From Bacillota bacterium (GTDB lineage Bacteria; Bacillota; Clostridia; Acetivibrionales; DSM-1351): 64,000 bases of DNA. Below, piece by piece: positions 7,437 through 16,719 of the stretch. The position numbers and the translations under genes were made by a program. How positions within the stretch are numbered: the stretch's first letter is position 1; every line of letters begins with the position of its first letter. The DNA is taken from positions 24,890 through 88,889 of the forward strand of contig JAEZIB010000199.1 of the NCBI GenBank assembly GCA_023416275.1. Direction: 5' to 3'. A model generated the notes under the pieces. The model was not told the DNA's origin. It saw only the letters and a list, made by a program, of their open reading frames with translations, and did no database searches.

Positions 7437-8786
7437 ATGGGCAACGGTAGAGTCTTGCCGCAAAACATAGAGGCAGAAAGATCAGTAATAGGATCACTGC
7501 TTATAGACAAAGAGGTAATTGCTGATGTTATGCAGATACTTGATGTTGAAGATTTTTTCAGACCTGATCATAAAGAAATATTCAAAGCTATTTTTGAATT
7601 AAGCAAGTCTGAGACTCCAATTGATTTGATTACGGTGTCTAGTTTTTTAGGGGATAAAGGAGTTATAAAGCATGTCGGTGGAATTGAATATTTAAGCGAT
7701 CTAGCAACTGCTGTTCCTACTACTGCAAACGTAAAGCATTATTCAAGGCTTGTAAAGGAGAAGTCAATAAACAGGAAATTGATTAAAGTATCGCATGATA
7801 TATCAGAAAAAAGCTTTGATGGCTCTGATGAAATCAATGAGCTTCTGAGTCAAGCTGTTAATTCAATTCAGCAGATTGAAAATATGGATGAAACTGTAGT
7901 TCTGCCAATAAAAAATCATATGGTCCATGCGTTTGACAGGCTTGAGAAGCTTTACACTGTTGGGGATGTGGATTCAATAAAATCAGGATTTATTGATCTT
8001 GACAACAAGCTTGGTGGTATAGGTAAAAGCGATTTAGTAGTAATAGCAGCAAGGCCAGCAATGGGGAAAACAGCATTTGCTGTTAATATTGCTGAAAATG
8101 CAGCAATAGACTTTGATATTCCTACTGCAATCTTTAGTCTAGAGATGTCAGCCGTACAGATTACAAACAGGATATTATCAAGCCAAGCACTTGTAGAAGG
8201 CAATAAAATTAAGACAGGAAAGCTACTTGAGGATAGTGATTGGAACAAGCTTGCAAAAACTCTTGCGGTAGTCAGCAATGCTCCAATATACATTGACGAT
8301 AAACCAGGAACTACAATCTATGAGATAAGAGCAAAATGCTTCGAACTAAAAAGAAAATACGGAATTAAGCTTGCCATAATAGATTATTTGCAGTTAATAC
8401 AAGGCTCAAACAAAAAGGAAAACCGTAATACCGAAGTGGCAGAGATAACCAGAGCTGCAAAACTGATGGCAAAAGAACTGGAGATGCCGGTAATAATTTT
8501 GTCCCAGCTTAGCAGAGCTCCAGAAATGAGGGCAGATCACAGACCAATACTGGCCGACTTAAGAGAATCAGGAGCCATTGAGCAGGATGCAGATACAATT
8601 ATGTTTTTATACAGGGATGAATACTACAATCCAGATACAGAAAAAAAGAATATATCCGAAGTTATTATTTCAAAAAACAGAAATGGATCAACGGGTACTG
8701 TTGAAATGGCATGGCTCGGACAATATACAAAGTTCCTAAGTTTAAAAAGGTTTGAAACAGCTGCTATACAGTATAAATCTCAATAA
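7437..8786 (+). CDS. dnaB: Replicative DNA helicase DnaB
   Basis: This 449-aa protein is a full-length DnaB-family hexameric helicase. The N-terminal domain spans residues 8-110 (LPQNIEAERSVIGSLLID), and the RecA-like core starts near 180 with Walker A ARPAMGKT (205-212), Walker B-type AIIDYLQLI near 316-324, and LSQLSRA and LRESGAIEQDAD motifs. The start codon abuts the stop of the loader gene. An element-encoded DnaB with its own loader and organizer implies that replication of this element does not rely fully on host loading. Confidence 0.95.
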   Translation: MGNGRVLPQNIEAERSVIGSLLIDKEVIADVMQILDVEDFFRPDHKEIFKAIFELSKSETPIDLITVSSFLGDKGVIKHVGGIEYLSDLATAVPTTANVKHYSRLVKEKSINRKLIKVSHDISEKSFDGSDEINELLSQAVNSIQQIENMDETVVLPIKNHMVHAFDRLEKLYTVGDVDSIKSGFIDLDNKLGGIGKSDLVVIAARPAMGKTAFAVNIAENAAIDFDIPTAIFSLEMSAVQITNRILSSQALVEGNKIKTGKLLEDSDWNKLAKTLAVVSNAPIYIDDKPGTTIYEIRAKCFELKRKYGIKLAIIDYLQLIQGSNKKENRNTEVAEITRAAKLMAKELEMPVIILSQLSRAPEMRADHRPILADLRESGAIEQDADTIMFLYRDEYYNPDTEKKNISEVIISKNRNGSTGTVEMAWLGQYTKFLSLKRFETAAIQYKSQ

Positions 8787-8849
8787 TTCTGAAAAAATTC
8801 TATAAAATAATCACAAAAATTGAGCCAATTAAGTTTGGAGGATATCCGT

Positions 8850-9908
8850 ATGCCTAAGGGGTCTAAAAATAGCAAAATTACCGAAAAAAGTTCCCTTTTA
8901 AAAAGCTTTAAGTATTATAAAAATAAGGGTTTGAAGGTTGAAGAAATAGCAAAAATTTTAAACATTAATCAGAGTACTGCTAAAAAAATATCTGCCAAGT
9001 TAAAACGAAAGAAATCAGAAAAACAGCGTATACTTGAGAAAATTTCAAATCCATATATTGATTTAAGCCTGTTGGGTTTCAATGAACGTCAGAAAGATAT
9101 ACTTTACAAGTCAAAAGAATGGTTAACGCAAATAAAGCCACTTAGAGTAATATCTGAGCTGAGAAACAATCCTAAGCTTGATTATCAAAAGGTAATTAGA
9201 AATTTAAATATTGATACCTTAGATGCTCTGGAGAAGGATTTTTCAAAAGAATGGTTTGAAACTCTGATAATACGAGAAGAATTTAAGGATTTTAAGAAAC
9301 AGCTTCCACAGATAAAAAAGGAGATGGAAGAAATTAAAATCTCTGCTGATATGTATGTCTGCTATTCCACAAATAAAACAGTCAATATCTCAGATTTGAA
9401 AGAGCTTAAAAATCTGATACCTAAAGAGGAATGCTATCCATTGCCTAAATCCATAACTAAAAGATTAATGATACCTGAAAACATTGCAATAATGCATGAT
9501 GCAAAATATCTTCAAGTCTCAAATGATATAAATATCCTTGAAAATAAAATAACAAAGTTGAGAGTACAGATTTTAAATAAATATATTTCTCATCTAAGTG
9601 TTGGTACAAAGAGATTGATAAATATTTATTTTAAAAATCCACTTCTAAATAACGAACTTAAATCACTAGAAGCTGATGAAAGCTTATGGGTTGATATTAA
9701 TATGTTTTTTGAACAATATAATACCAATTTATCTGATGAGAATAAGGAAAATACCAGTATTGATGAAATTAAACAAGGATTTTCATATGAGGAAATGTTA
9801 GAACTTGAGAATCAGGCATTTGTATCAGGATGTGGAAAGAGAATCGGAAAGATGGGGAGCAGCAGGACTGGGCAAAAGATGTCATATGCAATGAATTTAC
9901 TTAAGTGA
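8850..9908 (+). CDS. Hypothetical protein with N-terminal HTH (352 aa)
   Basis: The start at ATG 8850 is set by TTGGAGGATA 9 bases upstream. Residues 26-52 (NKGLKVEEIAKILNINQSTA...) look like a helix-turn-helix, followed by a long, mostly helical, Lys/Glu-rich protein. The C-terminal tail is Gly/Ser rich and basic (GKRIGKMGSSRTGQKMS). It follows dnaB by 63 bases and probably belongs to the replication operon, perhaps as a DNA-binding accessory protein. No family recognised. Confidence 0.65.
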   Translation: MPKGSKNSKITEKSSLLKSFKYYKNKGLKVEEIAKILNINQSTAKKISAKLKRKKSEKQRILEKISNPYIDLSLLGFNERQKDILYKSKEWLTQIKPLRVISELRNNPKLDYQKVIRNLNIDTLDALEKDFSKEWFETLIIREEFKDFKKQLPQIKKEMEEIKISADMYVCYSTNKTVNISDLKELKNLIPKEECYPLPKSITKRLMIPENIAIMHDAKYLQVSNDINILENKITKLRVQILNKYISHLSVGTKRLINIYFKNPLLNNELKSLEADESLWVDINMFFEQYNTNLSDENKENTSIDEIKQGFSYEEMLELENQAFVSGCGKRIGKMGSSRTGQKMSYAMNLLK

Positions 9909-9979
9909 ATAGTACAGGACTGCTATTGACATCAATAAAATTTTTAATATCATTATGTTTAAATAGATTGGAGTATATT

Positions 9980-10385
9980 ATGGAAAAGAAGAATTTTGTA
10001 ATTGATGGAAATAAAATTAATAGCTAAGATGATTTTTTAGAGAATCATATAGCATGCTTACAGAGGAATTCGAGTTTGTAAAGGGAAGCCTTGATAGTTT
10101 TAATGACATATTACGGGGTGGATTCGGTGTGTTTGAAGATGAACCCATTAAAATAGTGTTTGTAAACACAGCTAGGATAATGGAGATGTTGGGTCATGAA
10201 GAAACTATAAGGTATTATGATGCTATTTAAAAAACTTGTCATCCATTAAATATATTGATAGTATAAGTCAGAAGTTAGAAAAGGCTAAACAACACATAGG
10301 AAATACCTTATTTGATATTATTATTGAAATACTCCAAAAACATGATCACATTGAATTAGTATTTAGGGGCTCATATGGGGTATGA
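9980..10385 (+). pseudogene. Broken barstar-like (barnase inhibitor) gene
   Basis: Three frame segments read as one barstar-type protein. ATG 9980 begins MEKKNFVIDGNKINS, then a TAA (10025-10027). A one-base loss in the T-run just after it is needed to continue as FRESYSMLTEEFEF, LDSFNDILRGGFGVFE and IVFVNTARIME. A second frame change at about 10225 continues with a helix to TGA 10383-10385. The order 'short beta strand, helix, LDxFNDILRGGFG, beta strand, helix' is characteristic of barstar-like immunity proteins. No matching RNase toxin is visible. Confidence 0.6.
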
Positions 10386-10473
10386 TACATCGACTGTTAG
10401 GTATAAGCATGATAGATTTATAAATGGAAAATAATGTTTAGCATCTATTGGCACTTTTTATATGTTATATTAG

Positions 10474-10539
10474 TATTATCAAAAAATATGTCACCAAATA
10501 CCACTTTAAATGTTTTATAATCATATTATCAAAAAATAT
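10474..10539. repeat. 16-base direct repeat spaced 50 bp
   Basis: TATTATCAAAAAATAT occurs at 10474-10489 and again at 10524-10539, exactly 50 bases apart. It lies in the gene-free stretch 10386-10813. The spacing is close to five helical turns, so both copies could be bound on the same face of the DNA. Function unknown. Confidence 0.45.
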
Positions 10540-10552
10540 ATTCAGCAGGGAC

Positions 10553-10623
10553 AAAAAAGTAGTTGTCATTGTGAAAGCTGCTTTTTAATTGTTATTGCAG
10601 GAATTTTCTTTGTGAAAATGATG
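10553..10623 (+). repeat. Diverged 75-bp repeat, copy 1
   Basis: The stretch from AAAAAAGTAGTTGTCAT to GCAGGAATTTTC and GTGAAAATG matches 11808-11880 over its whole length with scattered substitutions. The shared core is AAAAAAGTA-TTG-CAT, then CTTT, TTATTG-AGGAATT. No open frame is shared. It may be a regulatory or mobile relic unit; the T/A-rich flanks and the AGGAATT box are kept. Confidence 0.4.
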
Positions 10624-10653
10624 TGGGAGAGTAAGAAATAGGTTGCTTAATCT

Positions 10654-10678
10654 GTAGGTTTGATTCCTGCTGGTCCCA
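10654..10678 (+). other. tRNA 3'-end relic (T arm and acceptor strand)
   Basis: GTAGG / TTTGATT / CCTGC (10654-10670) folds as a 5-bp T stem with a 7-base loop, followed by a 7-base acceptor strand TGGTCCC (10671-10677) and discriminator A. The loop has T in place of the conserved C56, and no matching 5' half is found at tRNA distance. This is what an old integration or recombination at a tRNA 3' end leaves behind. Confidence 0.4.
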
Positions 10679-10813
10679 TTTAATACAGACTTGAGATGGA
10701 CATGCAAATTCCCTTGATAAAGGTGCTCAGCTACGGTTGATGCCTTTTGTTGAAATATTATAAATATTGATGTATAATAATGGAATATAATTGATAATTA
10801 GGGTGGGGTTAAT

Positions 10814-11665
10814 ATGAAGAGTAATGATAGCATAGACGAGAAAGATAAAGAAATTAGTTATGAAAATAAATGCTTCGTTATAATGCCTATAAGTGACCAA
10901 GACAATTATCCTGCTGGTCACTTCCAAAAAGTATATGATCAGATATTTATTCCAGCAATAAAGGATGCAGGATATGTACCGTATAGAGTAGATGAAAACA
11001 AAATATGCGATTCAATCATTGGAAAAATATTTACAGCAATACAAGAGTGCCCAATGGCAATTTGCGACTTAAGTTCTAGAAATCCTAACGTATTATATGA
11101 ATTAGGAATAAGACAAGCTTATGATAAACCTGTTGTATTAATTCAAGATGATAAAACGGATAAAATTTTTGATGTAAGTGGAATAAATACTGTTTATTAC
11201 AATAGTGGCAGACTATATGAAGATGTTATTAATTCAAGAAATGATATTACTGAAGCTATAAATGCTACTAAATTAAATAAATCAAATATAACTTCATTAG
11301 TACGCATAATTAGAACAAATAAGGCTTTATTAGAAAATTCAACTATTTCGCATGAAGATAAATTAGAGTATACACTTATGGCATTGGCTAATGAACTAAA
11401 AGATATAAAAATGCAGATAAATGAATTAACTAGCGGACAAATTAAAGAAAATTCTATAAAAGGAGTTAACAGTATAGATATATTTAATGAAATTAGTAGA
11501 AGAGTTGATGAAAATTTATGTAATATGGAAGACTTATTAAAGTTCAGAGAATTTCTTCGAGGCATTAATAAAGATACGTTAACAGTAAAAGAAAAATCGG
11601 TTTTAAGATTAACAATTAATAAAATTAAAGGAAAGCTTAATGAAGCATATTGTGATAATGAATAG
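10814..11665 (+). CDS. TIR-like / nucleoside deoxyribosyltransferase-like protein
   Basis: Residues 20-150 of this 283-aa protein form a Rossmann-like domain: CFVIMPIS at 20-27, AGHFQKVYDQIFIPAIKDAG, then MAICDLSSRNPNVLYELGIR at 81-100. The last contains the NxNxxxELG box whose Glu is catalytic in nucleoside deoxyribosyltransferases and related TIR-like enzymes. The C-terminal half (about 165-280) is helical and probably a sensor or oligomerisation part. Proteins of this build occur as nucleotide- or NAD-cleaving effectors in defence. ATG 10814 follows GGTGGGG; a terminator closes the gene, so it is monocistronic. Confidence 0.7.
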   Translation: MKSNDSIDEKDKEISYENKCFVIMPISDQDNYPAGHFQKVYDQIFIPAIKDAGYVPYRVDENKICDSIIGKIFTAIQECPMAICDLSSRNPNVLYELGIRQAYDKPVVLIQDDKTDKIFDVSGINTVYYNSGRLYEDVINSRNDITEAINATKLNKSNITSLVRIIRTNKALLENSTISHEDKLEYTLMALANELKDIKMQINELTSGQIKENSIKGVNSIDIFNEISRRVDENLCNMEDLLKFREFLRGINKDTLTVKEKSVLRLTINKIKGKLNEAYCDNE

Positions 11666-11676
11666 TTATATTTATC

Positions 11677-11706
11677 AAGAGCCTTCAGAAGTAGAGGCTC
11701 TTTTCT
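11677..11706 (+). terminator. Rho-independent terminator
   Basis: AAGAGCCT (11677-11684) pairs with AGGCTCTT (11695-11702) around a 10-base loop, followed by TTTC. It lies 12 bases after the stop of the TIR-like gene. Confidence 0.8.
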
Positions 11707-11807
11707 TATATCCAGAACAAAACGAACGGATGTGAGACTTATGGCTAAATTAACAGCAAAGCAAGAATGATATATATTTAGAGAAGTTAAAAAATAAGTG
11801 CTTCAAT

Positions 11808-11880
11808 AAAAAAGTAATTGACATATGGAAGTTACTTTAAATTTTTATTGTAGGAATTATCCTTTTTATGTAGAAATATG
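11808..11880 (+). repeat. Diverged 75-bp repeat, copy 2
   Basis: This is the second copy of the unit seen at 10553-10623; it runs up to the start codon of the following small gene, so here the unit is its upstream region. The stretch 11707-11877 holds nothing else except a 9-codon frame at 11741. Confidence 0.4.
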
Positions 11881-12087
11881 GAAATACAAAAGAGATTAAA
11901 TATGGGATATCATAGATATAAAAATAAAAGTGGCGGGTATTACAGAGGAAGAAGTAGAAGTGGTAGATACTATACAAGGTCGGGGTGTTTAGTTCAAATG
12001 ACAGTTATATTGTTTTTAGTTATAGGGTTATTATATTTGTTTTTAAGTAGGAAAAGGGCTTTCCAGTTTAACCTATTATCAGAATAA
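11878..12087 (+). CDS. Small basic membrane protein (69 aa)
   Basis: The N-terminal half is strongly basic and rich in Tyr, Gly, Arg and Ser (YHRYKNKSGGYYRGRSRSGR), followed by one transmembrane helix (about residues 39-56, VQMTVILFLVIGLLYLFL) and a short tail. ATG 11878 has no clear ribosome binding site; an in-frame ATG at 11902 is an alternative. The topology suggests a tail facing nucleic acid or polyanionic wall polymer, but no function can be named. Confidence 0.45.
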   Translation: MEIQKRLNMGYHRYKNKSGGYYRGRSRSGRYYTRSGCLVQMTVILFLVIGLLYLFLSRKRAFQFNLLSE

Positions 12088-12109
12088 TTTAAGCTAAGGA
12101 GGTGATACT

Positions 12110-12304
12110 ATGAAGCTTAATCCTATGCAAGAAGATATATTATCAGCTCTCTATAAACAAAAAGTTGGACTTGATAGTCAAGATGTAACAGATGATAACA
12201 ACGAAATACTTAACTTGCTGGTTGATTTAGGTTATGTATCATATATTTTTGGTAATTATGAGATATCTGATAAAGGAATTAAATATTGTAACAACTCTAA
12301 CTGA
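12110..12304 (+). CDS. Small winged-helix-like hypothetical protein (64 aa)
   Basis: ATG 12110 follows an ideal AAGGAGGTGATACT site. The 64-aa product begins MKLNPMQEDILSALYKQ and ends in YEISDKGIKYCNN, with the 'helix, hydrophobic core, YEISDKG' pattern of winged-helix proteins. A terminator overlaps its stop. No further assignment is possible. Confidence 0.6.
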   Translation: MKLNPMQEDILSALYKQKVGLDSQDVTDDNNEILNLLVDLGYVSYIFGNYEISDKGIKYCNNSN

Positions 12305-12322
12305 GCCTTTGGGCTCTTTTTT
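12303..12322 (+). terminator. Rho-independent terminator
   Basis: GAGCC (12303-12307) pairs with GGCTC (12312-12316) around a TTTG loop, followed by six T. It overlaps the TGA stop of the 64-aa gene. The following 190 bases to 12512 show no other structure apart from an AT-rich promoter-like stretch. Confidence 0.75.
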
Positions 12323-12512
12323 ATTGGACTAATAAATCGAAAATAAAAAATTAAGGTGTGGTAGTAATTCTAAAAAGGATTTGTAAATTACACAGGATGC
12401 AATCTGTCCGTGCAAAGGGTTAAGAGATTTTTGTATAATAGTGCTTCATGATTTAATTCAAGATAAAACGCAATTTATTTATTTTGTGACAAAAATAGTA
12501 TCGGAGGTTAAT

Positions 12513-14402
12513 ATGGGAAGGATTTTAGTTTTAGCTGAAAAACCGGCAATGGGGCGTGATATAGCAAGGGTGTTAAATTGTACTCAGAATGGCAAAGGTG
12601 GTGGCTTCATACTAGGAAACAATTATGTGGTAACCTGGGCAATAGGTCATCTGGTTACACTATGCGAAGCAAAAGACTATGATAAGTCCTTTAAAAAATG
12701 GTCTTTTGAAACATTACCGATAATACCTAGACAAATGCAGATAAAGACTATATATGATACTGAAAAACAGTTTATGATTATTAAAAGCTTGATGAATGAT
12801 GATGGGATAGACAGTATTATATTTGCTACTGATGCAGGGCGAGAAGGAGAATTGATTGCTAGGTTGATTTATATTATGGCAGGATGTAAAAAACCAGTTT
12901 CACGACTCTGGATTAGCAGTCTAACGGATGAAGCCATTGCAATAGGCTTTCAAAATATCAGACCAGGAAAAGAATTTGACAATATATTTTATTCTGCACT
13001 TTGCAGGGCTTACGCTGACTGGATTGTAGGAATTAATTCAACTAGAGCATATTCTATAAAATATACAGTTAAGCTCAGTGTGGGGCGGGTTCAGACACCT
13101 ACACTTGCACTTATAGTAAATAAGCAGAAGGAAATAGATGCTTTTAAATCCAAGGATTATTGGGAAATAGAAGCATTGTACGACAAGGGATTTACTGGAC
13201 AGTGGATGGATAAGGATACATCTCAAATAAAAATATATGATAAAGCATCGGCTGCTGAAATAGCAGATAAATGCAAAAATAAAACTGGCATTGTAATAAA
13301 TATAGAGGATGATGAAATAAAGGATTCTCCCCCGCTTTTATATGATTTGACTGAGCTGCAGAGAGATGCAAACAGAAAGTACGGTTATACTGCTCAGGAA
13401 ACCTTGGAAATAGCACAGAAGCTTTATGAGCAGAGAAAATACATAACATATCCCAGAACAGACAGCAGGTACCTGTCCGATGACATTGTTCCTACACTGA
13501 ATGAAAGAATTGAAAATCTTATGGTTGAGCCATATTCAAAACTTGCAGCAAAGATATTAAGAATGGAGCAACTACCTATAGGCAGTAGATTTGTTGATAA
13601 TACAAAGATATCTGATCACCATGCAATTATACCAACTCCTGTAAAGCCAAATGTGGAAGCCCTAAATGAAGATGAGGAAAATATATATGATCTTGTTGCT
13701 AGACGTTTTTTAAGTCAATTTTACCCTAAATATGAATATACAATTAAAACCGTTTATACAGAGATTGAAGGTGAGACTTTTGTTTCTAGCGGAAAGACTG
13801 TAAATAAATTGGGTTGGATGGAATGTTATTCAGATAATATTGGTGACGATGTTGACATGGAGGATACTAAAAATAAAAGCAAAGAGAGTACACTAAAGCA
13901 GAAACTTCCCTCAATAAGTATTGGAGATTCCGTTTATGCTACTGATGTAAGAATGCAAGCAAGAAAGACAAAGCCACCTGCAATGTTTACCGAGGCTACT
14001 TTATTATCGGCTATGGAGAACATAGGAAGGTATGTAGATGATAAAGAGCTCAAGGATAAGCTGAAAGAAGTAAAAGGGATAGGTACTCCTGCAACAAGAG
14101 CATCAATAATAGAAAAGCTGATACAGACGGAATACATAAAGCGAAGAAATAAATACATTGTGCCAACAGAAAAAGGTATGAAATTAATTGATGTAGTGCA
14201 TGAAGAACTCAAATCTCCTGAAATGACAGGGGAATGGGAAAAGGCACTTTCACAAGTTGCCAAAGGGAAAATGGATATGAATATATTTATGAATTGCATT
14301 GTAGATTTTACAAAACAGGTTATAGAGGAAATAAGGCAAAGCGAGGGAGGAAAAATATTTGATGGTTATGATACCTATAAACCAAATTATTATAGGCGAT
14401 AG
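12513..14402 (+). CDS. topB: DNA topoisomerase III (type IA)
   Basis: This 629-aa type IA topoisomerase has an N-terminal Toprim domain (ILVLAEKPAMGRDIA at 4-18, DAGREGE at 107-113) and the active-site box YITYPRTDSRYL at 310-321, with Tyr313 as the nucleophile. It ends soon after the core, without the C-terminal zinc fingers of chromosomal TopA. Such TopB genes are standard on conjugative Firmicutes elements, where they resolve replication intermediates. ATG 12513 is preceded by ATCGGAGG; an upstream in-frame extension to 12441 lacks a site. The downstream ParB-like gene overlaps its end by about 40 bases. Confidence 0.93.
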   Translation: MGRILVLAEKPAMGRDIARVLNCTQNGKGGGFILGNNYVVTWAIGHLVTLCEAKDYDKSFKKWSFETLPIIPRQMQIKTIYDTEKQFMIIKSLMNDDGIDSIIFATDAGREGELIARLIYIMAGCKKPVSRLWISSLTDEAIAIGFQNIRPGKEFDNIFYSALCRAYADWIVGINSTRAYSIKYTVKLSVGRVQTPTLALIVNKQKEIDAFKSKDYWEIEALYDKGFTGQWMDKDTSQIKIYDKASAAEIADKCKNKTGIVINIEDDEIKDSPPLLYDLTELQRDANRKYGYTAQETLEIAQKLYEQRKYITYPRTDSRYLSDDIVPTLNERIENLMVEPYSKLAAKILRMEQLPIGSRFVDNTKISDHHAIIPTPVKPNVEALNEDEENIYDLVARRFLSQFYPKYEYTIKTVYTEIEGETFVSSGKTVNKLGWMECYSDNIGDDVDMEDTKNKSKESTLKQKLPSISIGDSVYATDVRMQARKTKPPAMFTEATLLSAMENIGRYVDDKELKDKLKEVKGIGTPATRASIIEKLIQTEYIKRRNKYIVPTEKGMKLIDVVHEELKSPEMTGEWEKALSQVAKGKMDMNIFMNCIVDFTKQVIEEIRQSEGGKIFDGYDTYKPNYYRR

Positions 14403-15258
14403 ATTTAGAAAAAACATAGACCTGGAAAAAGTTCGTTTGCTGGCTGAGTCGATTAAAGAAATTGGATTGCAGCAGCCCATAAAACTTACTGAAGATAAGA
14501 GACTTATTTTTGGAATGCACAGGCTAGAGGCAGTAAAATTAAACGGTGAATCGGAAATAGAATGTGAAATATCACATGAATCAGATCCATTAAAAGTAGA
14601 ACTGGCTGAAATAGATGAAAATCTTATGAGAAATGAATTGCATTATCTGGACAGAGGATTGCATCTTGCACGTCGAAAAGAAATATATGAACAGCTTTAT
14701 CCACAAACTGTAGCCAGAAACAAGCCAGGCCATGCTAATAATTTTGAGTCTTCAGGCGAAATAATTTCGTATGATCCGAAACCCTTTACTGAAGATGTTG
14801 CAAATAAATTAAATGTATCACAAAGAACAGTACAGAATGAAATCCAGATAGCAAAAAATCTAATTCCTGAAATGCAGAAAATAATTGTAGAAAAGGATGT
14901 CGGAAAGGTAGACGCAATAAAGCTGGCAAGACTGCTATCAGAGGATCAGCAAAAAATAATAGAAAAAATAAATGTTGAAGGAGCCGGCACAATACAAACA
15001 GCAATAACAGAACTGAAAAGAGAGGGTAAAATCAAACAGCCAGATGCGAAAGCAAATCCTGAAGATGGTATGCCAGAAGAAATCAGAGATATATTACAAA
15101 CAGCACGGCTGCTTAACAGACAAATACCTATTTTACTTGAAACAAAAGTTTCAGAGGACATAAAAAGCTATTTGCATGACTGTCTGTTGCAGCTTCGTAA
15201 TGAACTAGATAGGTCGCTTAATATATTAAGTGATAAAGAAGAAAATATAAAAAACTGA
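14362..15258 (+). CDS. Second ParB-like nuclease-fold protein
   Basis: This protein of about 298 aa has a ParB/Srx-type N-terminal domain (IPINQIIIGDRFRKNIDLEKV..., with FGMHRLEAVKL as its core box) and an HTH region near residues 150-175 (DVANKLNVSQRTVQNEI). It overlaps the 3' end of topB in another frame. The GAGGGAGG at 14343-14350 allows a start at TTG 14359 or ATG 14362. It is not paired with a ParA, so a role as transcription or DNA-processing factor is more likely than segregation. Confidence 0.8.
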   Translation: MVMIPINQIIIGDRFRKNIDLEKVRLLAESIKEIGLQQPIKLTEDKRLIFGMHRLEAVKLNGESEIECEISHESDPLKVELAEIDENLMRNELHYLDRGLHLARRKEIYEQLYPQTVARNKPGHANNFESSGEIISYDPKPFTEDVANKLNVSQRTVQNEIQIAKNLIPEMQKIIVEKDVGKVDAIKLARLLSEDQQKIIEKINVEGAGTIQTAITELKREGKIKQPDAKANPEDGMPEEIRDILQTARLLNRQIPILLETKVSEDIKSYLHDCLLQLRNELDRSLNILSDKEENIKN

Positions 15259-15368
15259 ATAGTTAACAGTTATATATTTTGATTATATTAATAGCTAGTA
15301 CATAGTACTTACATTACATCATTGTACCTTCATCATAGCATCTTATTTAACAAAGGACCCGATTATAT

Positions 15369-16376
15369 ATGGATTATTGTAACTGTAAAGAGTGTAATTT
15401 TTATCAACAGGAGTGCTCTGGGTGCTCCATGTGTGAAGCTCCATTGGTGTGCAATAATAATTGCTCAGAGTGTATTTATACATGCAGGAGAAGACCAGGA
15501 GCTGCATATTATTATAAAAAGATAAATCAAATCGAAAATAAATTAATTCCAAATGAATCATATGAAATGCCAATTTATATTCCAACTATCCCATCGTCAT
15601 TAAACATAAGCTATAGCGTAAGTGATATGCCCATGGTAGCTGTTCATGGCGGAAAATATATGTCTGCAAATGGCAGCAGTATATCAAAGAGCTATGAAGT
15701 AAAAGGAGTACACAATGCTCTGAATCTTAATAAAGAGACAAAAATCATACTACATTTCTATGTGAAAGATAGGACATTAGAAGGCTTTTGGAATAATAGA
15801 AAAAATATTTATAATCAATTAAAAAATGAGAGCTTTTCATTTATCATTGCTCCTAATTTCTCAGTATACGAGGATTCCCCAAGGATTGAACATCTGATAA
15901 ATATCCGGCGAAGTATGATTGTATATAATGAGCTTAGAAAAGCAGGAATAGATGCAGTTCCAGATGTTAGCTGGTATGATATAAAGGATCTTGAGAAATG
16001 GACTGAGCTCATCAAAGAATGTAATATTAAACTATTTGCGTTTTCCTTCCAGACAGTTGGATTGGCAAAGAGATCAACCAATGCCTGGAAGGGGTATATG
16101 TTGGGACTCAAATATTTGTGCCAGCGGGTACCTAATGATGTTGGTGTCATTATAGTTGGACTTTCTGGACGAGGCAGGATAAAAGAAATACTGAAGGTAA
16201 CAGCAAATAGAAAAGTAGCTTTTATAAATACATACGCTTTTATGAGGGCAAAAAGCGGCAGAAACTATAGTAGTACAGAAATGCAGATAAATAAAACACA
16301 TGATGAATTGATAATAGAGAATGTGAAGGAGATGATGGGGAGGTATGGGGTGTTGAAAGGATGGGAATGCCCATAA
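15369..16376 (+). CDS. DUF4417-type protein with Cys-rich N-terminus
   Basis: This 335-aa protein has a dense N-terminal cysteine cluster (about ten Cys in residues 4-40), which could bind zinc or an Fe-S cluster. A globular domain follows, with VSDMPMVAVHGGKY, FSFIIAPNFSVYEDSPR, RRSMIVYNELRKAG, DVSWYD and VGLSGRGR. That order matches the DUF4417 family of mobile-element proteins as I recall it; no activity is established there. ATG 15369 follows AAAGGA by about 11 bases. Neighbouring topB suggests the DNA-processing module. Confidence 0.7.
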   Translation: MDYCNCKECNFYQQECSGCSMCEAPLVCNNNCSECIYTCRRRPGAAYYYKKINQIENKLIPNESYEMPIYIPTIPSSLNISYSVSDMPMVAVHGGKYMSANGSSISKSYEVKGVHNALNLNKETKIILHFYVKDRTLEGFWNNRKNIYNQLKNESFSFIIAPNFSVYEDSPRIEHLINIRRSMIVYNELRKAGIDAVPDVSWYDIKDLEKWTELIKECNIKLFAFSFQTVGLAKRSTNAWKGYMLGLKYLCQRVPNDVGVIIVGLSGRGRIKEILKVTANRKVAFINTYAFMRAKSGRNYSSTEMQINKTHDELIIENVKEMMGRYGVLKGWECP

Positions 16377-16719
16377 AACATAATTTCGAAGATGCAAAAG
16401 AGGATCGACATAATGTATTCAATAGGAGTGAAAATAAATTTGTTGATAGTAAAAATTATTATAATTAAAAATTATTGGAATACTGCTTCGGCTCCATGAT
16501 TTTGATTTTTCAAAGTTTGGTAAAGTTGCTTTTTCATAGAATTCACCCGTTTATAAAAAAGTAACGGCAATCAACAATATCTTTTCGATTATTGGGCGAT
16601 TTTTCAAATATCAAGTGGTTTCGTAAAATTTTATAAAATAATATTTTCTGTATTCAGAAACTCCTTAAGGACTAATGGTCACATTATTTACAGCAACTGC
16701 ACATTAACAAATGGATATA

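Noticed and set aside
11741..11770. Nine-codon frame resembling the start of a phage terminase small subunit (MAKLTAKQE)
   Set aside because: It stops at once and no continuation in other frames extends the similarity enough to call a pseudogene.
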